Origin: Acidimicrobiia bacterium
GTDB lineage: Bacteria; Actinomycetota; Acidimicrobiia; Spongiisociales; ZC4RG35
Direction: 5' to 3'
Assembly (NCBI GenBank): GCA_009377735.1
Contig: WHTL01000291.1
Coordinates: 1 to 5,117, forward strand
DNA: 5,117 nucleotides
Positions 4,926 to 5,117 of the stretch are shown one piece after another. The translations under genes were made by a program, and so were the position numbers. The number at the start of each line of letters is the position of its first letter. Positions within the stretch are counted from its first letter, which is position 1. The notes beneath the pieces are model-generated. The model saw nothing but the letters and a program-made list of their open reading frames with translations. It did not search any database and was not told the DNA's origin.

Positions 4926-5117
4926 TCACTTCTCGAGCATGTAGTACTCGTTGAACTCCGAACAGCGGCCATCCGAGGCGAATCTCATGAGGTAACAGTT
5001 GTGGAAGACCTCGGCGGCCCGGGTCTCCGATTCGAAATACTCACTGGTTCCGGTAGCCACGGCACGATCGCCATCGACTGTAAAGACGGTGTAATGCGCC
5101 TCCCACGAGTCTGGCTC
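4926..5117 (-). CDS. SnoaL/NTF2-like domain protein, C-terminal part (5' end outside window)
   Basis: On the minus strand the window edge opens in frame and reads 63 residues to TGA 4928-4926. The sequence WEAHYTVFTVDGDRAVATG (5-23), then SEYFE, EVFHNCYLMRF and DGRCSEFNEYYMLEK is the last three strands of a SnoaL-like/NTF2-like alpha+beta cone, in which the final strand pair carries the DGRC.EF..YYM pattern. Members include polyketide cyclases, isomerases and many small proteins of unknown function. The N-terminal part that would show pocket residues is outside the window, so no activity can be assigned. It is on the same strand as the lipoprotein gene, 111 bases upstream of it, so co-transcription is possible but the gap is wide. 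Confidence 0.82.
   Translation of the reverse strand, partial: EPDSWEAHYTVFTVDGDRAVATGTSEYFESETRAAEVFHNCYLMRFASDGRCSEFNEYYMLEK

Noticed and set aside
1..5117. CRISPR array, tRNA or rRNA gene, insertion sequence, prophage or integration site
   Set aside because: I saw no regularly spaced repeats, no cloverleaf-like or rRNA sequence, no transposase or integrase motifs, and no terminal inverted repeats with flanking duplications.

Overview
The window is GC-rich DNA with actinobacterial traits: a VapBC pair of the kind abundant in Actinomycetota, a lipoprotein with a long Thr-rich linker, a squalene-cyclase-like protein of a type common in actinobacterial genomes, and two genes with -10 boxes a few bases before the start codon (leaderless arrangement). 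An Acidimicrobiia-like source is my guess. Sequence alone cannot settle the lineage, and nothing points clearly to a phage, plasmid or transposon.

Layout, left to right. Bases 1-669 (+) are the 3' end of a secreted or surface PKD-domain protein with a separate, probably helical C-terminal module. Two perfect hairpins follow (679-717 and 753-769). Then comes a vapBC toxin-antitoxin operon (853-1119 and 1116-1544, +), its cistrons joined by a GTGA overlap, behind a promoter whose -10 box nearly touches the antitoxin start. VapC converges on a minus-strand gene (1541-2500) for a 319-residue alpha/alpha-toroid protein related to squalene cyclases and prenyltransferases. The two stop codons share one CTAG. 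About 450 bases without a convincing gene follow, with a short alpha/beta-hydrolase-like scrap and a 12-bp tandem repeat. A small VOC/glyoxalase-fold protein lies at 2951-3310 (+). A second gene-poor gap spans 3311-3777. The right end is minus strand: a lipoprotein gene interrupted by a frameshift (3778-4814) and the last 63 codons of a SnoaL/NTF2-like protein (4926-5117).

The only clear functional partnership is VapB with VapC. The rest look like independent single-gene units typical of chromosomal accessory or housekeeping DNA. I found no convincing new multi-gene system. The points most worth checking are the lipoprotein frameshift, a DxC...H signature in the toroid protein resembling the zinc site of protein prenyltransferases, and the shared-stop convergence of the toxin with its neighbour.
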